Assembly: GCA_031772625.1 (NCBI GenBank)
Contig: CM062811.1
Location: 644,442,820-644,506,819, forward strand
Origin: Pinus tabuliformis
Lineage: Eukaryota > Streptophyta > Pinopsida > Pinales > Pinaceae
Direction: 5' to 3'
Length of the DNA: 64,000 nucleotides
Shown here: positions 43,222 through 58,122 of the stretch, in pieces
Layout of the letters: every line of letters begins with the position of its first letter
Position numbering within the stretch: the stretch's first letter is position 1
Notes under the pieces: model-generated
Seen by the model: only the letters and a program-made list of their open reading frames with translations
Told to the model about the DNA's origin: nothing
The model's database searches: none
Position numbers and translations under genes: made by a program

Positions 43222-46200
43222 TTATATATACTCTGTTAATAAGAATGATGAAAGACAATTCGATTATGTACTAATTTTCATAATTAGAATATCTATTTTT
43301 TAGAGAAAAAAATCATAATTTTATTCAATCTCTAACAAAATTATTGGCAGATAATAATTTTCAACGCCAATAATAATAAATAAATAATACTCATAAATCT
43401 ATATATTTATATATACTCTGAATGTACTAGAAATGACCTACAAAATGTCATTTAAGCTCGGAATTGTTTCTTTTCCATCCTCAAGAATTGCTAGGAACAG
43501 GAAGACTCACAGTTTTCTGAAAATTCTAGACCAAGTTATCCAAGTCCAAAAGCAAATAGAACTCTATATTCATACGTTGAGCCTTTCCATGAAGTGAATC
43601 CATGTACAAGAGGATATTTTTTAATGGAACCTATTGCAGAAAGTTCTATTTCTCATTTCTCAGGGAATCATCAAATAACTTCTGACTATACCATAGCTTT
43701 TTGTAGAGCATTGTCCACATAAATTCCTTTTCAGCATTGATAGAAGAAAAGGTAGAATATTGATCTTCACTTAATATATGTTGCGGAGGCATACTAGATT
43801 GATATTTGTCCTCATAAGGAATCAAATGATCTTCATTGTGGCTATAAGTCCCCTAATGCACTTGCTAATGGCCTAGATAACCAAAACCCCACAAGTCAAA
43901 AACATTATCCTAATATGCCTCCCAAATAAGGAAAAAATCCTCAACATTGAACAAATCAACCTTAATATATTTGTGAGGTGTATGAGCATTACACTGTCAA
44001 TTGTCCATTTTGACCTCAAGTGCATCAGATGTTGGATTGGAAGAGAAGAAGAAACGTGACTTTTCCCAAGCTGGGCACTTAGAATGGGATTCATTGGAAT
44101 GAAAGGGACTATGAATTGTACAAACAACTGATCATGAGTTCGAGTTTGGTGTATAAAGTTTGGTATGTTATAATGCTATCTCTCTATCTTAGGTTGGGGG
44201 CTGCTACTTGTAATAAGCTTCGTGTCCAGGGGAAAGGAAATACTGGTTAACTTAGCAGTTTCTTTGATTGGTAATATTGGCCTTCTCGACTATGTAATGT
44301 CGATTTCTATCTTTTTTGGCAACATCCTTTCTCGCATGGGGATGTTTAATGGTTTCTGATTTTTTCTCTTGATGTTTCCTCTACATGTTGATAATTGGGT
44401 TCCCCATTTTAAGCTTGAATTGCTTGGACAAGCCCTGTGGAGAGTAAGGGTTCTGGTAAATGACCAGGGCCGATTCTACGGACTCAGGGCTTAGGGGTGC
44501 ATGGGGGCCACTTTTTTTACTTTGGTGATACCTCCCACTCCCGGAGGGTTACTATTTATGTCTGCTTGCTAGCTTGGGTGGTGGAATTCTGAATGGACGT
44601 AGTGTTATCTACTACATCATTTGTTTTTCTGGTCATACATAAAAATAATGCTTGTCTTTTGGGTGGTTCTCTACATAAATCATCTTCCATATCCCCTACG
44701 TTGTATCCACTTCCAACCTCTGCACAATGGGATGGTTTACGAGCGCGGGAAGGCGGGAGAAGGGTGAAGAAAGGGGGGCTCACCTTGGCAGATATGGTGA
44801 AGTCTTAGGCTCGCAATGGAGCCTCTGGTCAAGGCGGAAAGGGTCGAAGACATCAGGAAGGCAAAGGAAAAGAATTTTGTTCATCTTCTTGTCGAACTCC
44901 ATGACAGATGCATTGGAAAATGTACTCTAAGATTCCTCAGGCCACGATTCACACATACTGCAAAGGGACCCGACGTACGTGAAACAATTGATCAAAACCT
45001 GGAAGGCAGAGTTGAATTGAAAGATGGGCTTGAACCAACAACCGAATATTGAGGGGATCTAATCATGGGCACTGTGTACACTTGTGGTCGTCTCACCCTG
45101 TTTAGACAATCTGTCCATCTGTACTCATTGAAATGCATCGGGCCAAATAAATGGCTACAACCACCAACACAACAACACAAAGTGGGGTTGAGCTACATCT
45201 CTAAGAGATTCAAAAAGAGCTCCAGATTATTCAAATTGAGTTTTAGAATAAGAATGCTTGCTTGGGTCGCATTGAGCAGCATATTCGATGACTACCGCAA
45301 TTTGTATTGCTAGGATCAAGTGCTAAAGATCCTGCTCTGGTGGAATCGGAAGATGATTAGTTGGCCGAAGTTATGCTTGTTAATTTTGGTTTGATTTTGG
45401 TTGTATATGTCGGGTATCATTTACATTTTCAGTGTCATGCTTACTAGTTGGTTTCCAAACTATCAGTCGTATAAGGCTTGGTTAAATAGATTCAAACTAT
45501 TTATGTTTTGGATGGCTTATAATGTTATTTGATGGCCAATTGACCTGGTTTCCCACTGGGCAAGTTGAGGCCACCCAACGACTTATATATTTGTGACCTC
45601 CATGTTTATAGATGAATCAATGAAACGTACTCCTAAGCTTACAAAAAAAACTTTATATTTGTATTGAAAAAAACCCTTCCAAAAAGTCTCATTTCAACCT
45701 AGATATTTCTGTTACATAAATATGGCTTGTTTCTTTATGGTGACATTCAGAAAAAGGTTCAAGTCTGATTTTTTTTAACATTATAATTTTGTAGCTAAAT
45801 ATATATTTTAAAAATTACAAAAGCACAATTTATACATAATGTAGTGTATTTTAAATGTCTACATATATATTTTTTCCCTCTAGAAAATTCTATCTTTTAT
45901 TATTTGTAGAACTTATTTGAATTGAATTTTTGTACATCTTTGTGTTTGTAATAAATGCTTTTGTCAAATTTGTAAAAAACAGAAATATGTTTTGAAGAAT
46001 ACAATATCTCTTTGCACATTCTCTCTATATAATGAAAAACACACACACACACACACACACATGTTAGTTATTGAATAAAGGATTTTTTCATGAATCTACT
46101 TGTGTCAGTTTTGTAGAGGAAGAAAATTCACCTTTGAAACTTCCATTTTCATAAAAAATTATAAACAATAAAAAAATTATTGCCATTATTATTATTATTA

Positions 46201-46618
46201 TTATTTTAATTGGTCCCAACTAAAAAATTCATAAATATGTTTTAATTTAAATAGGAAAATTAATTTGAAAAATAAGTTTCAATTTAAATAAAAAATTATT
46301 TTTCAATTAAATGTGTGCATAGTTTTTAATTAAACGTGTGGACAGACAAGTTTTCACTTCTCTAATTAAAATGTATGAAAAAGGTTAAAAATTAACTTAT
46401 TTTCCACTCTTAGATTCCACCTCCTGTAAATAGCAAAATATGAAATCTGAGCTCACATGCAAGTGCCTTTAGTTATACACATGTTGTTGTTGATCTTTTT
46501 GAAGTGGATTGTGTTATATAATCTAGTTTAATTAATCCAAACTGAACTGAATTGATCAACTCAACGTAGAATCGGGTTGAAGGCTTACCATTGAGATTAA
46601 GCACCGGAAGCCAATCAT
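43222..46618. other. Mostly unidentified DNA with possible LINE 3' end
   Basis: 43.2-44.2 kb has no recognisable coding. 44.2-45.65 kb is less AT-rich and includes a 78-residue frame (44816-45052: VEDIRKAKEKNFVHLLVELH…) that I cannot assign. It ends in 'gatgaatcaatgaaacgta' and an A-run at 45642-45649, which looks like the tail of a plant LINE or another retroposed sequence. Beyond 45.66 kb it is AT-rich, with CA and ATT microsatellites. Confidence 0.4.
46039..46062. repeat. CA microsatellite
   Basis: An uninterrupted AC dinucleotide run of about 24 bases. An ATT trinucleotide run follows at about 46183-46205. Confidence 0.95.
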
Positions 46619-47160
46619 CACTACTACATGTAGGGGGTTTTAAGACAATATTTAAGACAATATTTGAGTCAATTGTCTTAACTTAAGACAAAAATAAACT
46701 TGTGTATTGTCTTAAATATATTCTCTAAGTGGGTGTCTCAAAATATAATGTCTCAAAAATTTGTCTCTATAAAGACAATATAGAACACATATTATTATTG
46801 TCTCTATAAAGACAAGAATTATTGTCTATTATGAGACAATTTGATTTGTCTCTCTAGAGACAATTTCATTTGTCTCTCTAGAGACAACTTCATTTGTGTC
46901 TCTTTAGAGACACTTATATTTTTGTCTTTTTAGAGACAATAGCTGAGAATAAAAACATATTGTCTCTATAGAGACAATACGTCCATAATTCAAACTATTG
47001 TCTCTCTAGAGACAATATAAAAAATTATTTAAAAAAAATAACTGCCCATCATTCAAACTATTGTCTCTCTAGAGACAATGTAAAAAATTATTTAAAAAAA
47101 AAAAATGTCCATAATTCAAACTATTGTCTCTCTAGAGAGAATATAAAAAATTATTAAAAA
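46619..47160 (+). mobile_element. CACTA (En/Spm) transposon terminus with palindromic subterminal repeats
   Basis: CACTACTACATGTAGGGGG at 46619-46637 has the CACTA signature; the preceding CAT (46616-46618) would be one copy of the 3-bp target duplication. The next 500 bases hold about ten palindromes of the form TTGTCTCTCTAGAGACAA, with variants TTGTCTCTATAGAGACAA and TTGTCTTTTTAGAGACAA. They begin with ATTGTCTTAA/TTAAGACAAT versions near 46640-46715. Clustered subterminal repeats bind TNPA-type proteins in En/Spm elements. A TNPA-like gene lies 11.5 kb inward. The opposite terminus is not in the window, or is not recognisable. Confidence 0.72.
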
Positions 47161-48590
47161 ATAAATAAATAAAATCATTTTGAATGTTCTTTCAAAGTAG
47201 TTTCACATTCAAAGTTCACAAATAGTACTAGTGTATGAGAGAAACCACCACAGGAATTCCTTTCTGATAGAAACCAGCGCATATTGGTTATTAATATTAC
47301 ATTTGTTTAGCAAGAGGGGATTCAATTCATTAGTAAATTTACACCCAAGTTTTACTTTGTGTTCCAACAAAACTTGGCACCCCTGTAAATCTGTAGGTTT
47401 ACTCTGCCAATTAAATAATAACAAGCTGTGTGTGTGGAGCGCTCAGTCTAGCATTCACATTTCCACACCACTAATTACTAACATCACAATGCAGCATTCC
47501 ATGCTTGACGTGGTTTTCTTCCAAAAGACATGAAGACAAGCAACACTTCAGAAAATATTGCTCGAGCATTAAACATGTCAAACCAATAGCAGATAAAATG
47601 TGATGCTTAAGCAATAATACGACATAGAACTATTTCCTTCAAAGCCAAAGTTACAAAACATTGGCATGAATATAAGTGATAAATATATAAAAGTGAGTAC
47701 TGACAATTGATGTCGGAACACTCCTATAAAATCTAAATCATGCCAGCATTAATACAGAGCAGAAAATGATTTCCTCCAAGACCACATGAGCTTAACATGG
47801 CCACCCATATATAAATGCAATGTCCAACCAACATATTTAATTACTTTCAACTTTTCAACAACGTGCCATCTTATAAAGCTTTAATATCTACTTCAAATGG
47901 GAGTCAGAAGTTTGGATTTAAGATGCTACCTTAGCTTTGATAAGAATTCCATCTCCCAGTTTTACTATAGTTAAAGAAGAATCTGTAGGCTGTTGAATGG
48001 AAACAACTTTAGATTTAGACAATGTGAATCTTTATGCAGAAATCAACCGAGAGCCCAATTAATGAAATGGCGATACCTTTATGTGTTCGACAGACAACAT
48101 ACCGACAAGAATACCCAATCAGGCTTGATAGCCACAATTATCAACTATGTAAACCAATTTCAGAGTTAAAATAAATCCTCAGACATAGCTAGAATTTTCA
48201 GAGAAAGTTTTAACAAGCCATAATATATTACAAGCAACAATCATCTCAACTAGCATTTCCCCCAACAGTACACAACGAAAGGCACTAGAGCATTCTTGAA
48301 ATATTTGAAGAGTACAAAAAGTTCTTGTTTAATATGTGCAAGAGTATATAACAGAAAAAACTGTCTTAGCATATAAAAATAGCTCTGTAATGGAGTTGAA
48401 CTAAGATATCTTAGAAAACTCCACCGATGAAAACATCTGCACAGTACCCAAATCACATATAGAGAGATGCGATAATGCTATTCTAAGCCCCAAATACAAA
48501 TTAGAATTAAATGTTGGAACTCAAGAGCAAACTCCAATGATACAAAACTAATTGAATCTGCCAATCCCTAAATATGCAAAAGCATCTTAA
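47160..48590. other. Non-coding interior next to CACTA terminus
   Basis: No exon is recognised. Read on the minus strand, it lies 3' of the two exons at 48.6-49.0 kb and may be their 3' untranslated region plus element interior. Confidence 0.4.
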
Positions 48591-48591
48591 C

Positions 48592-48990
48592 AAGGATATT
48601 CAAAAGCATCATCATCGTCATCTGGAAGGGGTTGGGCCACAGCTGCTACAAGTTCTGCCTCGTACCTGAGAACATAAAAGATTGTAAGCCAAAGTTTCTA
48701 TCTTTTAGAAATGGAACAAATTATTTCAATAAAATTTAACAAAAAATAATAAGAAAATAACATTCTACTTACTGCACTAGTTGACAGGTCAACTCAAATA
48801 TTATGGCAGTGGTTTCGGAAGTGATATTAGAATATTCTACAAAAAAACTGAAATAAAGGCAAACTTTTGAAGATAATTATCACCATGTCTTCTTCAATTA
48901 CCGCTCGTCCATATCAGGTCCATAATGTCTTTCAATTTCACCAATTGATCTGAAATCAATTCCCTTCCCTTCATTTGCATTAAAAACATC
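48592..48990 (-). pseudogene. Last two exons of an unidentified gene
   Basis: On the minus strand an exon at about 48990-48903 reads GIDFRSIGEIERHYGPDMDE and ends at a donor (GAGCG|GTAATT). A second, after acceptor TTCTCAG at about 48668, reads YEAELVAAVAQPLPDDDDD, then AFEYPC and a TAA stop (about 48592-48594). The two join in frame and make a plausible acidic C-terminus. I do not recognise the protein. It lies in the same orientation as the POLD1 copy and the TNPA-like gene, so it may be the end of another element gene or a second captured gene. Confidence 0.5.
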
Positions 48991-48999
48991 CTTTCAAGG

Positions 49000-52289
<3,290 letters not shown>

Positions 52290-55200
52290 TCAAAGCTGCC
52301 AGCGCTCTAGTTGCACCTCTGCTTCAGTTAGGTCTTTCTGAGCTTTCTTCCTATGATAAAATATTGGGCAGTTACGACTGTAATAAGGATAGGACATCAA
52401 TGTAAGTATAAAAGAGATAGTAATTGTAAAAAAAAAAAAAACTTCCTATTAATTAGAAACAAATACATGATCACACAAATGTTACAAAATACATCCATAA
52501 TGTAAATTTAAATCATGTTATGAAAATGTAATACTTGAAATATAGCATTCAAAAACCTTGTGCAAAGAACATCTTGGTGCAGAGAGCCTTGGCACTGCTA
52601 ACATTGTGTCCATAGTTTACCAAATAGCATTTCTAATTCCCCCACTGACATTGATCCAATATTAGTGCCATATGATAGAAAATCTAGGTGAGAACAATAG
52701 ACACAAGGCCTACTTTAAATTCTCTAAATAAAGAGTAATGGTATTAGAATACCAACTTACCATTTGCAACTGTTTTTTGATACAATTATGCTTCTCTTCC
52801 TTTGCAATGTGAACAAAGTGTTTGATCTTCTTTGCTGCAATGGCAACATGATCAGGTAACATCATGAATTTCAGTATGAAGCAACTAACTAGACATTCTT
52901 ATTATAAGAAAGCTAGACAGTTTCTTACAAGGAGAGCAGGCATGGAATCATGCAACCTCATAGATTTTTCCACATCAAAAAGATGAACCCTAGTAGCTTT
53001 CTAAAGTGCCAAACTGAAATAATAGTTACTCTCAATTGTGCACTACTATAAGCAAGGAAACCACATGTAGGACACCCTCTACTTGTATTAACTAAATACC
53101 TGATAGGTGTTTTACAACCAATACAACTAAGTTGTTTCTTGGCAAATTTCATAATTCCACTATTTGAAGGAGTTGATATGGAAACTACTCGTGTGTGACT
53201 ACCATGAAGAAGATCCTTGCTTGCATTCTTCAAAATGGGCTCAAATATTCTCAACAACAGCTACAGAGTAAAAACGGGAACTAAAGAATTACTATCTATC
53301 ATGATATATTTGAAACACTGGTGAAATTTTCAAAAAGAGCATAAACTTCAAGTGATGATGCTTTGGTCTTTCACCTTGCTCAGTTGATTCTCCAGATAAT
53401 ATTGTGGATCAATAGGGATGTTATTCTCCAGTACGTAAATTTGATCCTCAGATTTCTCATATTCTTGAGGCCAAGTAAACACATTAGTCATTATATCCAT
53501 AATCCCTCTGTAAATTATGCCTACAAATAAAACATAACAAAATAGTTAAAATAACCATTTTTTAGTGCAATATCGAGACTTATGCTGAGCACAGAAGGGG
53601 TTAATTATTACCTTGGCACCTTTTGCAGCCTTTATGATGACATATGGAACATGATCACCCACAGTTGGAGCAGTTGTAGCATCCCTTTGTAAACCAGGGG
53701 CAACTTGGCTTTAAAACACGACATCAATTTAAAAAATCCAACAATGGACTCATTGTCAATAAAAAGCAAAATATTATAAGAGTCTTTAGATGCACTGCAG
53801 TAATAAAAATAGATATATAGGATTGAAATGGAACTAGAAGGCATTGCACCATTCATTATACTTGTTTTGAGAAGTTCTTTCCAGTATTTACCTTCCGCAT
53901 GCACTTAGCTAGTTCCAAGTGTTCTACCTTGACTGCATAGTCATCTCCAGTCTTTGTCAGACCTTGACTCAATAAAGATATTGTTAGCACAGGCAAACAA
54001 TAATGCCCTTAAGAATATGTTGATAGCTTTGATAAAGGATATGACCTGCAAACATCTGTTTCTTCCGCAGCTAAACAGTTTCAATTTTTCTCAGGATGAG
54101 ATTAGAAATGTAGATATATTATATATTGTCATGTTTTGATTCTCTTCAATTGTATAAGAGCCTCCCTTGACACTTATTCCTCCCATTTCTAGCAGTAAAT
54201 ATTGACTGAATCCCTTCCAAGTACAAAATGTAGGGAGAAGAAACATGACAGACTTAGAAAGGAAACTTCCATGGCCTGCCCGAACTAGGTATATAGTATA
54301 TACTTCTAACACTTGAAACCAGGAATATGTAATAAGTGACTTGCTCGTAATGTAAATCTCCTCTTCCCCCTATCATATTTTCTCCATTTCAAAAGTAACA
54401 AATGGTCAAACAAATTTGGTCATAAACATGCAGAAGGATTCATTGTTCTCACATTAGTTATCACCAAAAGTGACAAATCCATTCTATTCATTAACAAGTC
54501 AGAAATAGTGTTCTTGACATACTGCACTGCACCAGGAATGTCACGATCAATGAGTATTTTGTGAAGGCACTCTGTAACCAAGTTCTTCACCAGCAGGAAA
54601 TTGTCCCTTCACACCGTTTCAATGCCTGTTGATATGGAATATTTAAAAGATCAGGAATATTTAATAATTAAGAAGGCATCAAATAAATTATTTTTCTAAG
54701 AGCATTTTGAGCCTTCACAAACACTAAGGCCTGTCTTTGAAACAAAAATATTAGGTTTTTCACCTTTAGTATCCATTTTGTCATAAGCATCTGGATTTGT
54801 CCACAACAACCCAGCATATCTTTTCTTGCTGATCAACAAGTATGGGTAGTATATTTTTTCAAATTCTAGTTTAATAGGCTGCATAAAAGCATATGTTAAA
54901 TAACGCACTGATTAGATGCCAAAGATGCACCAAACAGATGCAGATAAGCCACAGGAAAACATAATTGATCATCTTGTCCTGTGCATATTTACAAAGATCT
55001 CATGGAAGTGGAATGTCAAAAGAAGAATAGTTTTAAAAAGAAAGGTGATATTAAAACATTCATCCCTACAAAAACATCATTAACAACTCTAGAGGCTTCA
55101 CAGATATTTAAAATTCTTGACACTGTACCTTTGTAAATGTACCACTAATATAATTTGAGGCTTCCCTCCCTAGCGTCATGGCCTCTTCTACATTTGGTAC

Positions 55201-56680
55201 ACCAAACTGTATCATAACTAAATATGTATCTCCATATACAACCTAGATTCAAATATAAAAATACATTATCAAGCTTTACAGTAGAAATCTTGGTTAGGAT
55301 CAGATCACCCATTATGATTTCAAGAACTTGGACTATCACCAGTATAACAAGTGTACTTCCTGTCATTATTGATCTAGTTCAAAGGTTACAAATGCCTTTA
55401 GTTGCTAAATAATAGCCTACCTCAGCATTGTATTGGTAACCACCAACTATTGTGAACCTTTCTTCAACTAGCCTCTTTGTATGCTCTATCATTTTTGACG
55501 GCCTGATAGGTGGAAAAAAAATGAGATGATTAATGATATGAAATTTTAAAACAATACGTAAAATCGATATTGTCTGATGGAATAGGGAATGTGTCAAAAG
55601 ATCAAACTGGACTTGTAATCAAAATATAATAAGAGGGCCTAAGCATATCATATTAGTTGTACAAGTACACATGACTAATTAATGCAATTCAAGAACTCGA
55701 TCTTATTTGTACAAGATTGTCAATTACAGTTCATATCCAAAACATTATGCCAGGAGGAAGAAAAGAATTACATGGATATAATTGATGCCAAAAATAATCA
55801 ATGTGAAAGGCTGATACATGCATATATAGAATAAGAGTGGACTGCAAGCATCTCTATCTTGTAAGTAAAAGAAGCACCAATAACATTACAACTAGGAAAA
55901 ACAAGGGGAGAATCAAGGTGTCTATGGATTTAATGTTTTTTTTCCATGGAAGAACTGTGAAATTACCATAGCTCGTCACACTCGACGAAATCTCCAAATA
56001 GGGAAATTGCCCAATAGTGGCACCAGTAAACCCATAAACTGAATTCACACTGATCTGCAAGTGCACACAGTCAAAACTATTTTATGTGTTTCACCAGCAT
56101 ACCTAGTTTTACTTTTATTCCATGTCCAAGAAATAATTAATACAGACTTGAAAAAGCTGTAATTACCTTCAAAGCCAATTGTCGGCCATCCAAGACAGCC
56201 TTTTCAAAAGGATCTTTAGCCTCCTAAACAAGATTACAGGAAGTTAAAAACTGAGATGCTAAGTGGAAAAAATACAAGCATGTAACATGAACATAGGAAG
56301 CACTTAGTTCACCACCTTTAGGACTGCCTTGGATCTTTTCTTGGTAGCCAGTAACTCTTCTAGGATCTTTGGTAATATGCCCTAGGTAACAGGAAAAAGA
56401 GCATTCAATTTAGCATCATAAAAATGGTCAACATATGATGGTTAAAAAGTAAATAATTAAATAAGTATCAGCGATCGTCACAAAAAGTCATCTATGAAAA
56501 ATAATCCCATCCTGATCCAACGTCAAATAAATGCCAAATCCTACATAGATTTGTGAGTTATAACAAATCACAAGCAAGGAGAAAGTGTATACCTTCTGTA
56601 AAGTTGGCTTCACAAAAGTCTCACCCGATGGTGTTTTATTTACACACTCTGGCTGGAGATTAAATTTTGCAATGTCCTTT
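52290..56680 (-). pseudogene. POLD1: DNA polymerase delta catalytic subunit, C-terminal half, intron-bearing pseudogene
   Basis: Fifteen minus-strand exons with mostly intact GT-AG introns: 56680-56593, 56381-56316, 56223-56167, 56054-55967, 55502-55421, 55242-55129, 54878-54764, 54625-54453, 53963-53892, 53684-53612, 53463-53375, 53260-53100, 52834-52761, 52650-52557, 52377-52290. They read PECVNKTPSGETFVK, EKAVLDGRQLALK, NSVYGFTGATIGQ (motif B), [56 protein letters not shown] and ERWQL-stop, in POLD1 order. The exonuclease domain and motif A are absent upstream. Defects: motif C is YGDTYL instead of YGDTDS; two extra A in exon 5 shift the frame; TGA 54611-54609 (exon 8); TAA in exon 13 (52788-52786); TAG in exon 14. 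Retained introns mean a DNA-level copy, not retroposition. Confidence 0.92.
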
Positions 56681-56689
56681 GACCTCACC

Positions 56690-58120
56690 AATGTTGAGAA
56701 GGATCAAAAGCCATTTTGTAACTGTTTTAGTTGATAGTGCAAATATCTCAATATTCCAATAATAAGCTTATATGGGGATGCCTAAGGGGCAGGGCTACTT
56801 AACAGATGCCAGGCTTATTAGTCTCTGTATGCATTTCTCTTTCAGACCCAGTATATATGTACAATTTTAGTGACAACTAAGACAATGAGAATGCTCAAGT
56901 GGCCTAATTATCATCATTCACAACTATCATGAAGGAGTAGGATGATAGGTTTTTATTTCATATATCAGATAAAAATTCAACCATCAAATTGGGAAGATCT
57001 TATGGAAGGAGTAGGATAAGAGATTTTTGTGAAAATTGGGTAAACATTCCATTTGCATCATGAAATAGAACATATTGAATTCACATGGTAAAGCATAATC
57101 CCAATATAGTAGAGTTTTCAAAATTGCATATCAAATTTATCATAATCAAACAAATAATAAAATTTAGGACCTGCAATGGTCTTGGTGATGCCCATAATCT
57201 GTAAGTACTCATAAATCCGTGAGTACCGAGCACAAGAGGCTACTCTAGCCCGAAAGGGACTTCTTCAACTTGCACACATGGGTATCCCATCCTAACAAAG
57301 ATATTATATTTGAACCCAAGCTGAAACAAAACCATGAATCGCTCTTCCTGCCACTTGCATCTCTGGCCCTATCAAAATCCACTAAAGCATGCAACAGCTC
57401 AAAGCATTGTGCCAGTGTGCCCTTTAAGTACCTCGCATACCTCAGACCATGGAGCATATTTGCAGCAACCTCAACTCAACCATATATTAGCAGCCAAGCT
57501 GGACAATAAATTGGTGTCTGAGCCCCCCTTGTTTGTGAGACAAGGGATCTCATTCACACAACAATTTGACTGCTAAATTCTACCAAATATGTTAGGGAAC
57601 CTATATACTTTTTGTACGCTGACGAATCAACCAAATTTGAATCCTAATCTACTGATAACTTCAAAATATGTATCATAAAAGTAGCCTATGGTTTATTTTC
57701 CATTATCCAAAACTTCTTCAGAACCTCAACTGCTTACTTACCCCTATTCGAGGACCACCTCACCTCAACTCAACCAAACCTCCAAGACCAAGAAATAACA
57801 CATGAGGTGTATTTCCTTCATGTCAACTTCACTTGCCAGTTTCTTCTTGCACCATGGGATATAGTTTTTTAACTAACTTTTAGGACCAGGGCATCTACAT
57901 ATGACACAAATATAAGCATATCAAATTGATCATAATCAAACAAATAAAACAAGTTAGGACCTACAACAGTCTTAGTGATGCCCATAATATGTAAGTACTC
58001 ATAAAAAAACAAAGTATCTTCAAAATTTGTTTTGTTGCACACATAATTAGTTTATGTTTGGACCCTCACAACCTAGTGCGCTCCTTAGAAGCTAGAGTGA
58101 TGCATGTTCAAGTTATTAAA
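56690..58120. other. Spacer between POLD1 copy and TNPA-like gene
   Basis: No POLD1 exon continues here. A 70-codon minus frame at 57245-57457 (LRYARYLKGTLAQCFELLHA…) is better composed than its surroundings, but I cannot name it. Two direct repeats of about 88 bases lie at 57127-57215 and 57918-58005 ('catatcaaat…cataatcaaac…ggacct…gatgcccataat…gtaagtactcataaa'). Confidence 0.5.
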
Positions 58121-58122
58121 AT

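Noticed and set aside
44816-45052. 78-codon plus frame as a gene
   Set aside because: No recognisable domain, no splice context, and it sits in retroposon-like sequence; kept only as a note.
52290-56680. Functional POLD1 gene
   Set aside because: It lacks the N-terminal half, has motif C changed to YGDTYL, a 2-base insertion and at least three in-frame stops.
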